Origin: DUTS01 sp050951605
Lineage (GTDB): Bacteria > Bacillota > Peptococcia > DRI-13 > DTU073
Length of the DNA stretch: 64,000 nt
Reading direction: 5' to 3'
NCBI GenBank assembly: GCA_050951605.1
Contig: JBMNJJ010000009.1
Location: forward strand, 440,697-504,696
Shown here in pieces: positions 42,343 to 51,065 of the stretch. The position numbers were made by a program, and so were the translations under genes. The first letter of the stretch is position 1. Every line of letters begins with the position of its first letter. The notes under the pieces were generated by a model. The model did no database searches, was not told where the DNA came from, and saw nothing but the letters and a program-made list of their open reading frames with translations.

Positions 42343-43068
42343 TTGTCAAAAAAAAAGGTGTTGGATGCGAATGGTTTTTCTAACAGCAAAAATTCTCAAG
42401 ATGAAGTAAATAAAAATATAAAAGAGTTGGGAGTAACTCAAGTTCCTCAACAAACAACATCAAATATACATTGTCTTACTATTGTTGGACAAGTAGAAGG
42501 TCATCTTATTTTGCCTCCGCAAAACAAAACAACTAAATATGAACATATTATTCCACAACTTGTTGCCGTTGAACAAAGTCAACAAATAGAAGGGATGTTG
42601 ATTATTTTAAATACAGTAGGGGGAGATGTAGAAGCAGGATTGGCTATTGCGGAAATGATCGATGGTTTATCTAAGCCTACTGTATCTATTGTTTTAGGAG
42701 GAGGACATAGTATTGGTGTTCCTATTGCGGTAGCGGCAGACTACTCTTTTATTGCGGAAACTGCTACGATGACGATTCATCCTATTCGTTTAACCGGTTT
42801 GGTAATTGGAGTTCCCCAGACTTATGAATATTTAGATAAAATGCAGGATCGGGTAATTCGTTTTATAGAAAAACATTCCAGCATTTCTACAAAAAAGCTA
42901 CGTGAATTAATGTTTCAAACCGGTGACCTTGCCCGAGATATCGGTACAGTTTTAGTGGGTGTAGATGCAGTAAAAATGGGTTTAATAAATGAAGTAGGTA
43001 GTCTTTCGCAAGCAGTGAACAAATTATCGGATTTAATTAAAATAAAAAAAACAGGAGGAAAAACTTAA
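42343..43068 (+). CDS. tepA: ClpP-class serine protease, TepA-like
   Basis: This 241-residue protein has the ClpP/crotonase fold. NTVGGDVEAGLAIAEMI, GGGHSIGVPIAVAAD (catalytic Ser) and TMTIHPIRLTG (catalytic His) are present. The first ~45 residues are a charged, low-complexity extension. Bacillus TepA was described as a translocation-enhancing protein and degrades small acid-soluble spore proteins in some accounts. The start is TTG after GGAGGAGA. It precedes a YlzJ-like gene, as in Bacillus. Confidence 0.9.
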   Translation: MSKKKVLDANGFSNSKNSQDEVNKNIKELGVTQVPQQTTSNIHCLTIVGQVEGHLILPPQNKTTKYEHIIPQLVAVEQSQQIEGMLIILNTVGGDVEAGLAIAEMIDGLSKPTVSIVLGGGHSIGVPIAVAADYSFIAETATMTIHPIRLTGLVIGVPQTYEYLDKMQDRVIRFIEKHSSISTKKLRELMFQTGDLARDIGTVLVGVDAVKMGLINEVGSLSQAVNKLSDLIKIKKTGGKT

Positions 43069-43070
43069 TA

Positions 43071-43283
43071 ATGATTATTTATACACCTGTTCCGCCCGAA
43101 ATATTATGGTATGAAGCAGAAAAAGAAGAAGTACAAATTATTGAAGGGACCGTGCAAGGAATACCCGTACAACTGAAAATGTTACGAGGAAAAAATGTAG
43201 CAATTGTAGAAAGAATTTTAAGTACTGACCCCGCTCATTTTTTAAATAGTTCTTGTCAACCGGGTAGCAAAATAATTTGGTAA
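43071..43283 (+). CDS. YlzJ-like protein
   Basis: This 70-residue protein of the YlzJ family is conserved between tepA and spoIIIE. It starts MIIYTPVPPEILW and includes GIPVQLKML and VERILSTDPAHFLN. Function is unknown. It begins 2 bases after tepA ends and is presumably translated with it. Confidence 0.85.
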   Translation: MIIYTPVPPEILWYEAEKEEVQIIEGTVQGIPVQLKMLRGKNVAIVERILSTDPAHFLNSSCQPGSKIIW

Positions 43284-43339
43284 AAAGTATTTGCCGAAAA
43301 ACATTAATAATAGTAAACTTATAGTAATGAGGTGAAAAC

Positions 43340-45586
43340 ATGCCTAAAACATCAAAATTAAAAGATGAAATAAAGCAAGAAATAATTGGGATTTTTCTTG
43401 TTGCTCTGTCTATTTTTATATTTTTTTGTTTATGGCAAGAAAATTCTACCAGTGACACCTTTTCTATTGGTGCTGTAGGAAGTTTTATTTGTTATGTTTC
43501 AAATTGTTTATGTGGTAGAGGGAAAATATTAATTCCTATTGTTTTTTTTATTGCCGGAATCAGCAAATTAACGAAACGGTTAAAATTTGATGTACTTGCT
43601 CTAGGGTCAGTACTTGTTTTATTGGTATCAATTTTAACTTTACTTCATTTAGAGTTACCCTTGGAAGCCCAGACTGTTGCTTCAGGGCGAAAAGGTCTTG
43701 GAGGAGGAATAGTAGGAGCAATTTCTTCGTGCTTCTCAGTGTTTCTTTTTGGGAGTGCAGGTTCTTATATTTTTTGGATAGTAATGATTATTGCTTCTAC
43801 GGTAGGCATAATTAAAAAAAGTTTAGCCGAAATAATTAAACAAACTTATGTTTATCTGAAAAACTTTATTACTAATGCTCGGCTAGAACTTATTGATTTT
43901 TTATTTGAAGAATATGAAGAAGAAAATGAAGAAATACCTACAAAAAGAACAAGAAAAAAACGTTCTGAGAAATCTCACAATACAGTAATTATTGACCATT
44001 ATGAAAATATGGAATCACTAATTAACGAAAGCCTTTCTTCTCCCGCTTTAATTAAAAATGATGTTACTGTGAAAAAAGAAAAAGAGACGGTTTCTTTACC
44101 TATGTCAATGGAAACTTCTGCTAAGGGAGACCAAGCTGCGTCATTAGTAGAGTTTCAATTTCCCTCTCTACAATTATTAAAGAGTTCACCCAAAGTAAAA
44201 AGCTCACGATTAAATAAAAATATAACTGATAATGTTCGTACTTTAGAAGGAACTTTAGCAAACTTTGATGTTAAAGCAAAAGTAACTCAAGTGAGTAGAG
44301 GACCTAGTATTACCAGATATGAAATACAGCCACCACCGGGAGTAAAAGTAAGCCGTATTGTTAATCTTGCTGATGATATAGCTCTTTCTTTAGCTACACC
44401 ACAAGTGCGTATTGAAGCTCCAATCCCCGGTAAAGCCGCTGTGGGAATAGAAGTTCCTAATGAAGAAATTGCAGTTGTAACTTTACGTGAAGTTTTAGAA
44501 ACGACACTTTTTCAAGATTCTTCATCAAATTTAACAGTAGCTTTGGGAAAAGATATTGCCGGCAATCCTATTGTGGCTGATTTGGCAAAAATGCCACATT
44601 TACTGATTGCCGGGGCAACAGGTTCCGGGAAAAGTGTGTGTATGAATGCCTTAATCGCTAGTATTTTATATAAAGCTCATCCTCATGAAGTAAAAATGCT
44701 CATGATTGATCCTAAAGTTGTAGAGTTTTCCACTTATAATGGAATACCTCATCTTCTTTCTCCTGTAGTTACTGACCCTAAAAAAGCTGCCAGTGCTTTA
44801 CGGTGGGTTGTTCAAGAAATGGAAAATAGATATGAACTCTTTGCAGGAATGGGAGTTAAAGATATTCAACGCTATAATCTGGCCTTGGGGAAAGAAATAA
44901 AAAATGAAGAGTTTCCACAATTACCCTATATTGTTGTTTTAATAGACGAATTGGCTGATCTGATGATGGTCGCACCTGCTGATGTAGAAGATGCTATTTG
45001 TCGTTTAGCACAAATGGCTAGGGCAGCGGGCATTCATTTAGTTGTAGCAACACAAAGACCTTCTGTAGATATTATTACAGGTGTAATTAAGGCTAATATT
45101 CCTTCACGAATTGCTTTTGCTGTTTCCTCTCAAACTGATTCTCGTACAATTTTGGACATGGGAGGAGCAGAACGTTTATTAGGTCGTGGGGATATGCTTT
45201 TTTACCCAACGGGAATGGCAAAACCTCTTAGAGTTCAGGGAGTTTACGTTTCCGATCAAGAAATTGAAGCTTTAGTTAACTTTTTTAAGGCTCAGAATAA
45301 GTCGGTAGATTATGTTGAGCCTTGGGAAAATGAAGAAGTTCAAACAAAGGATTCACTTGTTGAAGAAGACCCCTTGCTTGGCGAAGCGATTAAATTATTT
45401 ATCGAATGTGGACAGGCCTCTATTTCTCTTCTACAGCGTCATTTAAGAATAGGCTATACTAGAGCGGCAAGAATTATTGACCAATTAGAAGAAAGAGGTG
45501 TTGTAGGAGGCTATGAAGGGAGTAAGCCTCGGGCGATTCTGATGACATGGGATGAATATGAAAAAACTTTTGGTGAAAACAAATAA
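43340..45586 (+). CDS. spoIIIE: DNA translocase SpoIIIE/FtsK
   Basis: This 748-residue septal DNA pump moves chromosomes during division and sporulation. Four or five N-terminal membrane helices (about residues 15-160) precede a charged linker (180-290) and the RecA-like motor with Walker A GATGSGKS near 432 and DELADLMM near 535. A winged-helix gamma domain at the end (GQASISLLQRHLRIGYTRAARIID) would read orientation sequences. The name SpoIIIE is chosen from the position after tepA/ylzJ. GAGGTGA lies before the ATG. Confidence 0.96.
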   Translation: MPKTSKLKDEIKQEIIGIFLVALSIFIFFCLWQENSTSDTFSIGAVGSFICYVSNCLCGRGKILIPIVFFIAGISKLTKRLKFDVLALGSVLVLLVSILTLLHLELPLEAQTVASGRKGLGGGIVGAISSCFSVFLFGSAGSYIFWIVMIIASTVGIIKKSLAEIIKQTYVYLKNFITNARLELIDFLFEEYEEENEEIPTKRTRKKRSEKSHNTVIIDHYENMESLINESLSSPALIKNDVTVKKEKETVSLPMSMETSAKGDQAASLVEFQFPSLQLLKSSPKVKSSRLNKNITDNVRTLEGTLANFDVKAKVTQVSRGPSITRYEIQPPPGVKVSRIVNLADDIALSLATPQVRIEAPIPGKAAVGIEVPNEEIAVVTLREVLETTLFQDSSSNLTVALGKDIAGNPIVADLAKMPHLLIAGATGSGKSVCMNALIASILYKAHPHEVKMLMIDPKVVEFSTYNGIPHLLSPVVTDPKKAASALRWVVQEMENRYELFAGMGVKDIQRYNLALGKEIKNEEFPQLPYIVVLIDELADLMMVAPADVEDAICRLAQMARAAGIHLVVATQRPSVDIITGVIKANIPSRIAFAVSSQTDSRTILDMGGAERLLGRGDMLFYPTGMAKPLRVQGVYVSDQEIEALVNFFKAQNKSVDYVEPWENEEVQTKDSLVEEDPLLGEAIKLFIECGQASISLLQRHLRIGYTRAARIIDQLEERGVVGGYEGSKPRAILMTWDEYEKTFGENK

Positions 45587-45653
45587 AGTATTATTAAAAC
45601 AGAAAAAGAATTAAAATGAAGATAAACAAGATAGAAGATAAGGAGGCGAAAAC

Positions 45654-46427
45654 GTGGAACAGCTTGGTGAAATTCTAAAAAAAACACGCTTAGAAAAAGG
45701 TCTTACTTTAGAACAAGTAGAAAAAGATACTAAAATACGAAAAGAATTTTTAGAAGCTATGGAAAATGAAAACTGGGATTACTTCTCTGAATATATATAT
45801 TTGAAAAATTTTTTAAGAACTTATTGTCGTTATTTAGAGTTAGATAATAGCGAATATTTATATTTTCTAATAGAAAACCTTAAACCAAAATCGCGTCCAC
45901 AAAAGCTTCCGGAGAAGATTGATTTAACTACTGCTCCTTGCCATAAAACAAAAGTGTTTTTTGCTATATTTGCTATACTTATCTTGTTTTTCACTTCATA
46001 TATCTATAAACAATATATAACCTCTTCATTAAATGTGACCGAAGTTCCTAAGCTTGATGAAACTTCGGAACAACATGAATTAAAGTTTAAGCAATCAGAA
46101 CAAGAACAATCTGAATCGGAAGAACAAGAAGTAATTCAATCTGAACAAATTAGAGATATAAATATGTTTAGGTTATCTTTAAAATGTATAGATGACCGTT
46201 GTTGGGTTGAAGTAAAAAATAGTGAAGATGAATCTCTTTATCGAGGAATGATGGTTAAAGATGAAGAGATCAGTTTTAATGACTTGCAAAAAGTTACTTT
46301 AAAATTAGGTAATGCCGGTCAAGTACAAGTGACTATTAACGACAAAAATTTAGGAGTACTTGGTAAAATAGGAGCCGTAGTGGTCAAGACTTATGGAGTA
46401 GAAAATAATGTTATAAAAGAGCTTTGA
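45654..46427 (+). CDS. RodZ-like helix-turn-helix membrane protein
   Basis: This 257-residue protein has a Cro/C1-type HTH domain (LGEILKKTRLEKGLTLEQVE, residues 1-70), a membrane helix (about 103-121), a Glu/Gln-rich linker and a DUF4115-type C-terminal beta domain (from about 170). This is the RodZ/YmfM layout, linking the cell-shape cytoskeleton to the membrane. The start is GTG after AAGGAGGCG. It stands before rimO and pgsA, as ymfM stands before pgsA in Bacillus. Confidence 0.9.
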   Translation: MEQLGEILKKTRLEKGLTLEQVEKDTKIRKEFLEAMENENWDYFSEYIYLKNFLRTYCRYLELDNSEYLYFLIENLKPKSRPQKLPEKIDLTTAPCHKTKVFFAIFAILILFFTSYIYKQYITSSLNVTEVPKLDETSEQHELKFKQSEQEQSESEEQEVIQSEQIRDINMFRLSLKCIDDRCWVEVKNSEDESLYRGMMVKDEEISFNDLQKVTLKLGNAGQVQVTINDKNLGVLGKIGAVVVKTYGVENNVIKEL

Positions 46428-46482
46428 CATCATTAAAGGCGTATTATATACTGTACTAAGATATTTAGACAGGAGGCAATAA

Positions 46483-47829
46483 ATGTCTCAACATTTTAAG
46501 ATTATTACTTTGGGATGTGCTAAAAACTCTGTTGATAGTGAGCAGATCCAGGGTCTATTATGTAAAATAGGATTAATACCGGTAGAAGACATCTCTCAAG
46601 CTGAAATTATTTTGCTTAATACATGTGGTTTTATTGAAAGTGCAAAACAAGAATCAATTGAAACTATTTTAAAGTTAGCGAAATATAAAGAAGAGGGAAA
46701 CTGCCATTATTTAATTATGGTTGGTTGTTTAGTGCAGAAATATGTCGATGAATTAAAAGAGGTTTTACCTGAGGTTGACCTTTTCTTGGGTACCGGAGAT
46801 ATATCGGAATTGCCTAAGTTGCTTACTTCTTTGAAAAACGGAGAATCAATTATTCGGGTTACTCAACCGGAAAATTATCTTTATGATGACTGTCTACAAA
46901 GAGATTATACTTCCGTCAGGTCTTACGCTTATGTAAAGATAGCAGAGGGATGTAATAATTGTTGTACTTATTGTGTAATCCCTCAATTAAGAGGTTCTTA
47001 TAGAAGTAGGACGATAAATTCTATTGTAGAAGAAGTAAAAGGGCTGACAGCTAATGGTGTAAAGGAAATAATTTTGCTTGCTCAAGATACGACTTATTAT
47101 GGAGTTGATTTAGCAGGAAAATATCTTTTGCCTGAATTATTACGTGAGTTAGTTAAAATCCCTAAGCTTCGTTGGCTTAGGCTTCATTATTGTTATCCTG
47201 AACATCTTACAGAAGAATTATTACAGGTGATTAAAAACGAAGAAAAGATTTGTAAATATCTAGATATTCCGTTCCAACATATTTCTGATCCTATTTTAAA
47301 AGCTATGGGAAGGTCTATGCGTAAAGCAGAAATTTTAAATTTAATAAAAAAGATTAAAAGTGTAATTCCTAATGTTACCTTGCGTTCCACATTTATTATA
47401 GGATTCCCTGGAGAAACGCAAAGTCATTTTAACGAATTATTGGCTTTTTTGCAGGAAATAAAATTTGAAAGAGCAGGTTTTTTTGCTTATTCACAAGAAC
47501 CGGATACACCGGCAGCTTTATTATCCGGACAATTAAGCTCTAAGGAAAAACTCAGACGATTGGAGATAGCTACTCGTTTACAGGAAAAAATTTTAGCAAC
47601 TAAACAATCTCACTTTGTTAATCAAATCGTAGAAATAATTGTTGATGGAGCAAGCCTTGATTATCAAGGGCTTTGGGAAGGAAGGACGAGAAATGATTCT
47701 CCGGAAATAGACGGTATAGTTTATTTTAAATCTAAACCTAAAATCAAAATGGGTGATATAATAAAGATTAAAATTACGCACAGTGAAAATTATGCTCTAA
47801 TAGGGGAGATTTGTGATGAATTTAGCTAA
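46483..47829 (+). CDS. rimO: Ribosomal protein S12 methylthiotransferase RimO
   Basis: This 448-residue radical SAM enzyme adds a methylthio group to an Asp of S12. The N-terminal MTTase domain has three cluster Cys (GCAKN, NTCGFI, VGCLVQ); the radical SAM CxxxCxxC is CNNCCTYC near residue 155; a TRAM domain ends the protein. The family-specific KLAEGCNN-like AEGCNN and PQLRGSYRSR distinguish it from MiaB moderately well. The end overlaps the start of pgsA by 14 bases. Confidence 0.94.
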   Translation: MSQHFKIITLGCAKNSVDSEQIQGLLCKIGLIPVEDISQAEIILLNTCGFIESAKQESIETILKLAKYKEEGNCHYLIMVGCLVQKYVDELKEVLPEVDLFLGTGDISELPKLLTSLKNGESIIRVTQPENYLYDDCLQRDYTSVRSYAYVKIAEGCNNCCTYCVIPQLRGSYRSRTINSIVEEVKGLTANGVKEIILLAQDTTYYGVDLAGKYLLPELLRELVKIPKLRWLRLHYCYPEHLTEELLQVIKNEEKICKYLDIPFQHISDPILKAMGRSMRKAEILNLIKKIKSVIPNVTLRSTFIIGFPGETQSHFNELLAFLQEIKFERAGFFAYSQEPDTPAALLSGQLSSKEKLRRLEIATRLQEKILATKQSHFVNQIVEIIVDGASLDYQGLWEGRTRNDSPEIDGIVYFKSKPKIKMGDIIKIKITHSENYALIGEICDEFS

Positions 47830-48337
47830 TAAACTAACATTATTAAGGATTATTTTGATACCGTTATTTATGTTAATAATTTTAATTCGCATACCATATG
47901 GTCAATATATCGCTACAGCTATTTTTATTATTGCGGCAAGTACAGATGGTTTAGATGGATATATTGCTCGTAAACATAAACAAGTAACTAATTTAGGTAA
48001 ACTGATGGATCCTTTAGCAGATAAACTTTTAATTACGGCGGCATTAATTGTTTTGGTGGAATTAGGATTACTTGCAGGTTGGATTGCTTTTATCATTATT
48101 GGACGGGAGTTTTTTGTTACAGGGCTACGAACTATTGCTGCTGCTGAAGGAGTAATTATTGCTGCTAGTAAATTAGGTAAATTAAAAACAGTAACCCAGA
48201 TTGTAGCAATTACAGCAATATTGCTTAACATTACCTTTGGTAAACACCTTATGTATATTGCCGTAGTCTTTACCCTTTGGTCAGGGATTGATTATTATTT
48301 GAACGCTAGAAAAAATTTAAGGTTGAAAGCAGAATGA
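47816..48337 (+). CDS. pgsA: CDP-diacylglycerol-glycerol-3-phosphate 3-phosphatidyltransferase
   Basis: This 173-residue membrane enzyme makes phosphatidylglycerol phosphate, the first step to phosphatidylglycerol. The CDP-alcohol phosphotransferase signature D-G-(x)2-A-R-(x)8-G-(x)3-D-(x)3-D is seen as STDGLDGYIARK...GKLMDPLADK. About five helices. ATG 47816, 3 bases after a GTG, is placed correctly behind AGGGGAGA. It overlaps rimO upstream and pgpA downstream. Confidence 0.95.
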   Translation: MNLANKLTLLRIILIPLFMLIILIRIPYGQYIATAIFIIAASTDGLDGYIARKHKQVTNLGKLMDPLADKLLITAALIVLVELGLLAGWIAFIIIGREFFVTGLRTIAAAEGVIIAASKLGKLKTVTQIVAITAILLNITFGKHLMYIAVVFTLWSGIDYYLNARKNLRLKAE

Positions 48338-48768
48338 AAGCATTTATAAAATTTTTAGCAACTGGTTTTTATTCCGGATTTTTCCCTTATTTCCCGGGAA
48401 CTGTTGGTAGTTTGCTTGCTTTTATCTTAGCTTGGTTTTTAAAATTAAATTTTTGGTCAATTTTTTTATTATCGCTTATAGGTGTGTATCTATGTACACA
48501 AGCCGAGTTGCTTTTTCAAGAACATGATTGCTCACATATTGTTTTTGATGAATTTTGCGGTGCATTTTGTGCAACTTGGCAGCTTATTTCTGTACCTCAA
48601 TTTATCATAGCGTTTGTTTTATTTCGTTTCTTCGATATTTTAAAACCGGCACCGATTAATACATTACAAAAACTTCCTCGTGGCTGGGGAGTTATGGCTG
48701 ATGACTTGGCAGCTGGCATGATTACGCGCGGTATACTAGCGTTGCTAATCTATTTTGGCATAATCTAA
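48334..48768 (+). CDS. pgpA: Phosphatidylglycerophosphatase A
   Basis: This 144-residue membrane enzyme removes the terminal phosphate from phosphatidylglycerol phosphate. FPGTVGSLLAF, DEFCGAF, FFDILKPAPI and MADDLAAG match the PgpA pattern with its conserved Asp residues. The ATG overlaps the stop of pgsA (ATGA), so the two consecutive enzymes of the pathway are coupled. Confidence 0.92.
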   Translation: MKAFIKFLATGFYSGFFPYFPGTVGSLLAFILAWFLKLNFWSIFLLSLIGVYLCTQAELLFQEHDCSHIVFDEFCGAFCATWQLISVPQFIIAFVLFRFFDILKPAPINTLQKLPRGWGVMADDLAAGMITRGILALLIYFGII

Positions 48769-48874
48769 ATCCTATTTTCCAAGCTTTGTCTAAGGAAAAT
48801 GTTTTCGTGCTATGTTATAATAAGCACAGATAGCACAAGACAAAGACAAGGATAGGAGGGGGTAGAGCCGAGTT

Positions 48875-49438
48875 ATGACAGATAAAATATTGCGTATTTT
48901 CATAATAATTGTTATAGGAATTATATTTTTTGGCTTATTAGTAGGTGGAACTCATTTTTATCAAAAATTTATCTACCAAAATCCTTTAGAAAAAGCACTA
49001 ACAAAAATAGAGGGAATAAAGGTAGTTGAATTAAAACAAGACAAAAATCATCTTGTTATGGAGCTCGAGTTTAACTCACCGGAAGGATTACGAAAGAATT
49101 TTTATCTTTTGTTAGAGCAATTACAAGAGCAAAAAATAAATGACCTGGAACATTGTCTAATTAAAATAAAAAATACTTCTTATAATGAAGAATTGGCAAA
49201 TTTTCTTAAAGAAGCCAAACTACCCCTTTATGAAGCTATAAATACAGGGCATTTTACTGCTTTACCGGAACAACTTACAGTTCTTTCGCAAAAAGATAAA
49301 CTAACTTACGATTTAGAAATCGATAAACAATTTATTTTTATTACTGTCAATAAAGGCGAAAGTTTTGCTCATTTAGTTATCAACAATGGGGATTCACCAC
49401 TCAAAATTATTACAATAGGAGGAGAGGAGTATTTCTAA
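48875..49438 (+). CDS. Membrane-anchored protein of unknown function, partner candidate of the FtsH-like protease
   Basis: This 187-residue protein has one membrane helix (about 7-27) and a soluble domain of about 155 residues, probably outside the cell. I do not recognise the domain; it is rich in Leu/Lys/Glu with alternating beta strands and helices. The TAA is followed at once by the ATG of the FtsH-like gene with no gap, so the two are very probably translated together. Because the next protein lacks the extracytoplasmic domain of normal FtsH, this protein may supply that part, an inference from arrangement only. Confidence 0.75.
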   Translation: MTDKILRIFIIIVIGIIFFGLLVGGTHFYQKFIYQNPLEKALTKIEGIKVVELKQDKNHLVMELEFNSPEGLRKNFYLLLEQLQEQKINDLEHCLIKIKNTSYNEELANFLKEAKLPLYEAINTGHFTALPEQLTVLSQKDKLTYDLEIDKQFIFITVNKGESFAHLVINNGDSPLKIITIGGEEYF

Positions 49439-50935
49439 ATGAAAAAGAGAGAAATTAGCATTGGACTTCTTTTTGGTGTTCTCTCCTATTTAATTTATAT
49501 TGGTTATGATATTAGACCTCTAGTCATTTTGGGAATTTTAGGATATTTCTTCTATATAATTTCTAGAAAAAGAGGGCTATTAAACCTAGCAAATCATCAA
49601 AAGGTTGTTGAAAATATAAACTTTAGTTTTGAAGACATAGGAGGTTTAGATACACCCAAACAAGAATTAAAAGAAGCACTCGAGTTTTTAATTAAATCAA
49701 GTTTAATATACAAAATGGGAATAAGACCGATAAAGGGGATTCTTTTGACCGGTCCTCCCGGTACAGGAAAAACTCTTTTGGCTAAAGCGGCGGCCGGATA
49801 TTCTGATGCGGTTTTTATTACTACATCTGGTAGTGAATTTATTGAAATGTATGCCGGTGTTGGAGCCCAAAGAGTTAGAAGCCTATTTCAGAAAGCACGA
49901 GAAATGGCCAGAATTCAAAAGAAACATAGAGCGATAATTTTTATTGATGAAATTGAGGTTTTAGGTGGAAAAAGAGGAAATAATACCAGCCATTTAGAAT
50001 ATGACCAAACTTTAAATCAACTTTTGGTAGAAATGGATGGGATGAACACGCAAACAGATGTTCAGCTCTTGCTGATTGCTGCTACGAATAGACCTGATTT
50101 GTTGGATAGTGCTATTTTACGTCCCGGACGTTTTGATCGTCAGGTTAAAGTAGACCTTCCGGATAAGGAGGCTCGTTTGGCTATTTTAAAACTTCATTGT
50201 TTAAATAAGCCTTTAGACAAAAATGTTGACCTTGCTGAAATTGCCGCCAGTACCTATGGATTTTCCGGGGCTCATTTGGAAAATGTGGCCAATGAGGCAG
50301 CAATTTTGGCATTGCGAGAGAAAAGTTCTTTGATCAAACAGATTCATTTGAGGGAAGCGGTGGATAAGGTTATTTTAGGAGAAAAACTTTCTAATAGGTC
50401 TAAAAATGCGGAAACTTTACATCGTGTTTCTATACATGAAACCGGTCATGCGATAATAAGTGAAATCTTAAATCCCGGTTCGGTAGATCAAATTACCGTA
50501 ACTTCACGGGGAAATGCCCTTGGTTATGTGCGCCATACTCAAAAGGAAGAACAAGCACTTTATACGAAGTCAGCTTTAGAAAAAGAAATTATGATTCTTT
50601 TAGCCGGTGCACTTAATGAAGAATTGTTTTTAGGGGAGAGAAGTACTGGGGCTGCTAATGACTTTCAACGTGCGATGGAACTTACTCAGCGTATAATTTC
50701 TACCGGTTTATCTAGATTAGGTGTTATTTCTGTAGAACTTTTACCGGGAAAAGAGTTTTATCTTGTTTGTCAAGAAATAATTTTTGAATTAGAGAATAAA
50801 ACAAGAAAGATTTTACAAGGCAAAGAAAGTTCGGTTTTAGGAATTGTAGAGGTGCTTAAGTCTAAAGAAAAAATTAGTGGCAAAGAATTTCGACAAATTT
50901 TATCTAGTCATAAAGAAAAGACAATGACAGCGTAA
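49439..50935 (+). CDS. FtsH-like membrane AAA+ zinc protease, short N-terminus
   Basis: This 498-residue protein has an AAA+ domain with Walker A GPPGTGKT near residue 105, Walker B IIFIDEIEVLGG near 175 and the second region of homology ATNRPDLLDSAILRPGRFDR. The M41 protease domain has HETGH near 333 and the third zinc ligand in TGAANDFQRA. The N-terminus has two close hydrophobic segments (8-24, 28-42) with no periplasmic domain between them, unlike canonical FtsH (over 600 residues). It follows a membrane-protein gene directly. It is not the housekeeping ftsH by context and may be specialised. Confidence 0.88.
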   Translation: MKKREISIGLLFGVLSYLIYIGYDIRPLVILGILGYFFYIISRKRGLLNLANHQKVVENINFSFEDIGGLDTPKQELKEALEFLIKSSLIYKMGIRPIKGILLTGPPGTGKTLLAKAAAGYSDAVFITTSGSEFIEMYAGVGAQRVRSLFQKAREMARIQKKHRAIIFIDEIEVLGGKRGNNTSHLEYDQTLNQLLVEMDGMNTQTDVQLLLIAATNRPDLLDSAILRPGRFDRQVKVDLPDKEARLAILKLHCLNKPLDKNVDLAEIAASTYGFSGAHLENVANEAAILALREKSSLIKQIHLREAVDKVILGEKLSNRSKNAETLHRVSIHETGHAIISEILNPGSVDQITVTSRGNALGYVRHTQKEEQALYTKSALEKEIMILLAGALNEELFLGERSTGAANDFQRAMELTQRIISTGLSRLGVISVELLPGKEFYLVCQEIIFELENKTRKILQGKESSVLGIVEVLKSKEKISGKEFRQILSSHKEKTMTA

Positions 50936-50945
50936 AAGATACTAT

Positions 50946-50973
50946 AAAAAGCTCTCAAGGTGAGAGCTTTTTA
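50946..50973 (+). terminator. Rho-independent terminator after the FtsH-like gene
   Basis: AAAAGCTCTCA pairs with TGAGAGCTTTT across a 3-base loop, with T-rich tail. Confidence 0.85.
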
Positions 50974-51005
50974 TAGATTTTGAGCTGTTTAAATTTCAAA
51001 GTGCA

Positions 51006-51034
51006 TTGCTTTATCTCAGTTTTTTCTGTAAAAT
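51006..51034 (+). promoter_or_regulatory. Predicted sigma-A promoter of cinA
   Basis: TTGCTT (51006-51011) and TAAAAT (51029-51034), 17-base spacer, about 30 bases before the cinA start. Confidence 0.65.
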
Positions 51035-51065
51035 GGTGCAAGTAGGAAAAAGAAGGTGACTGATG

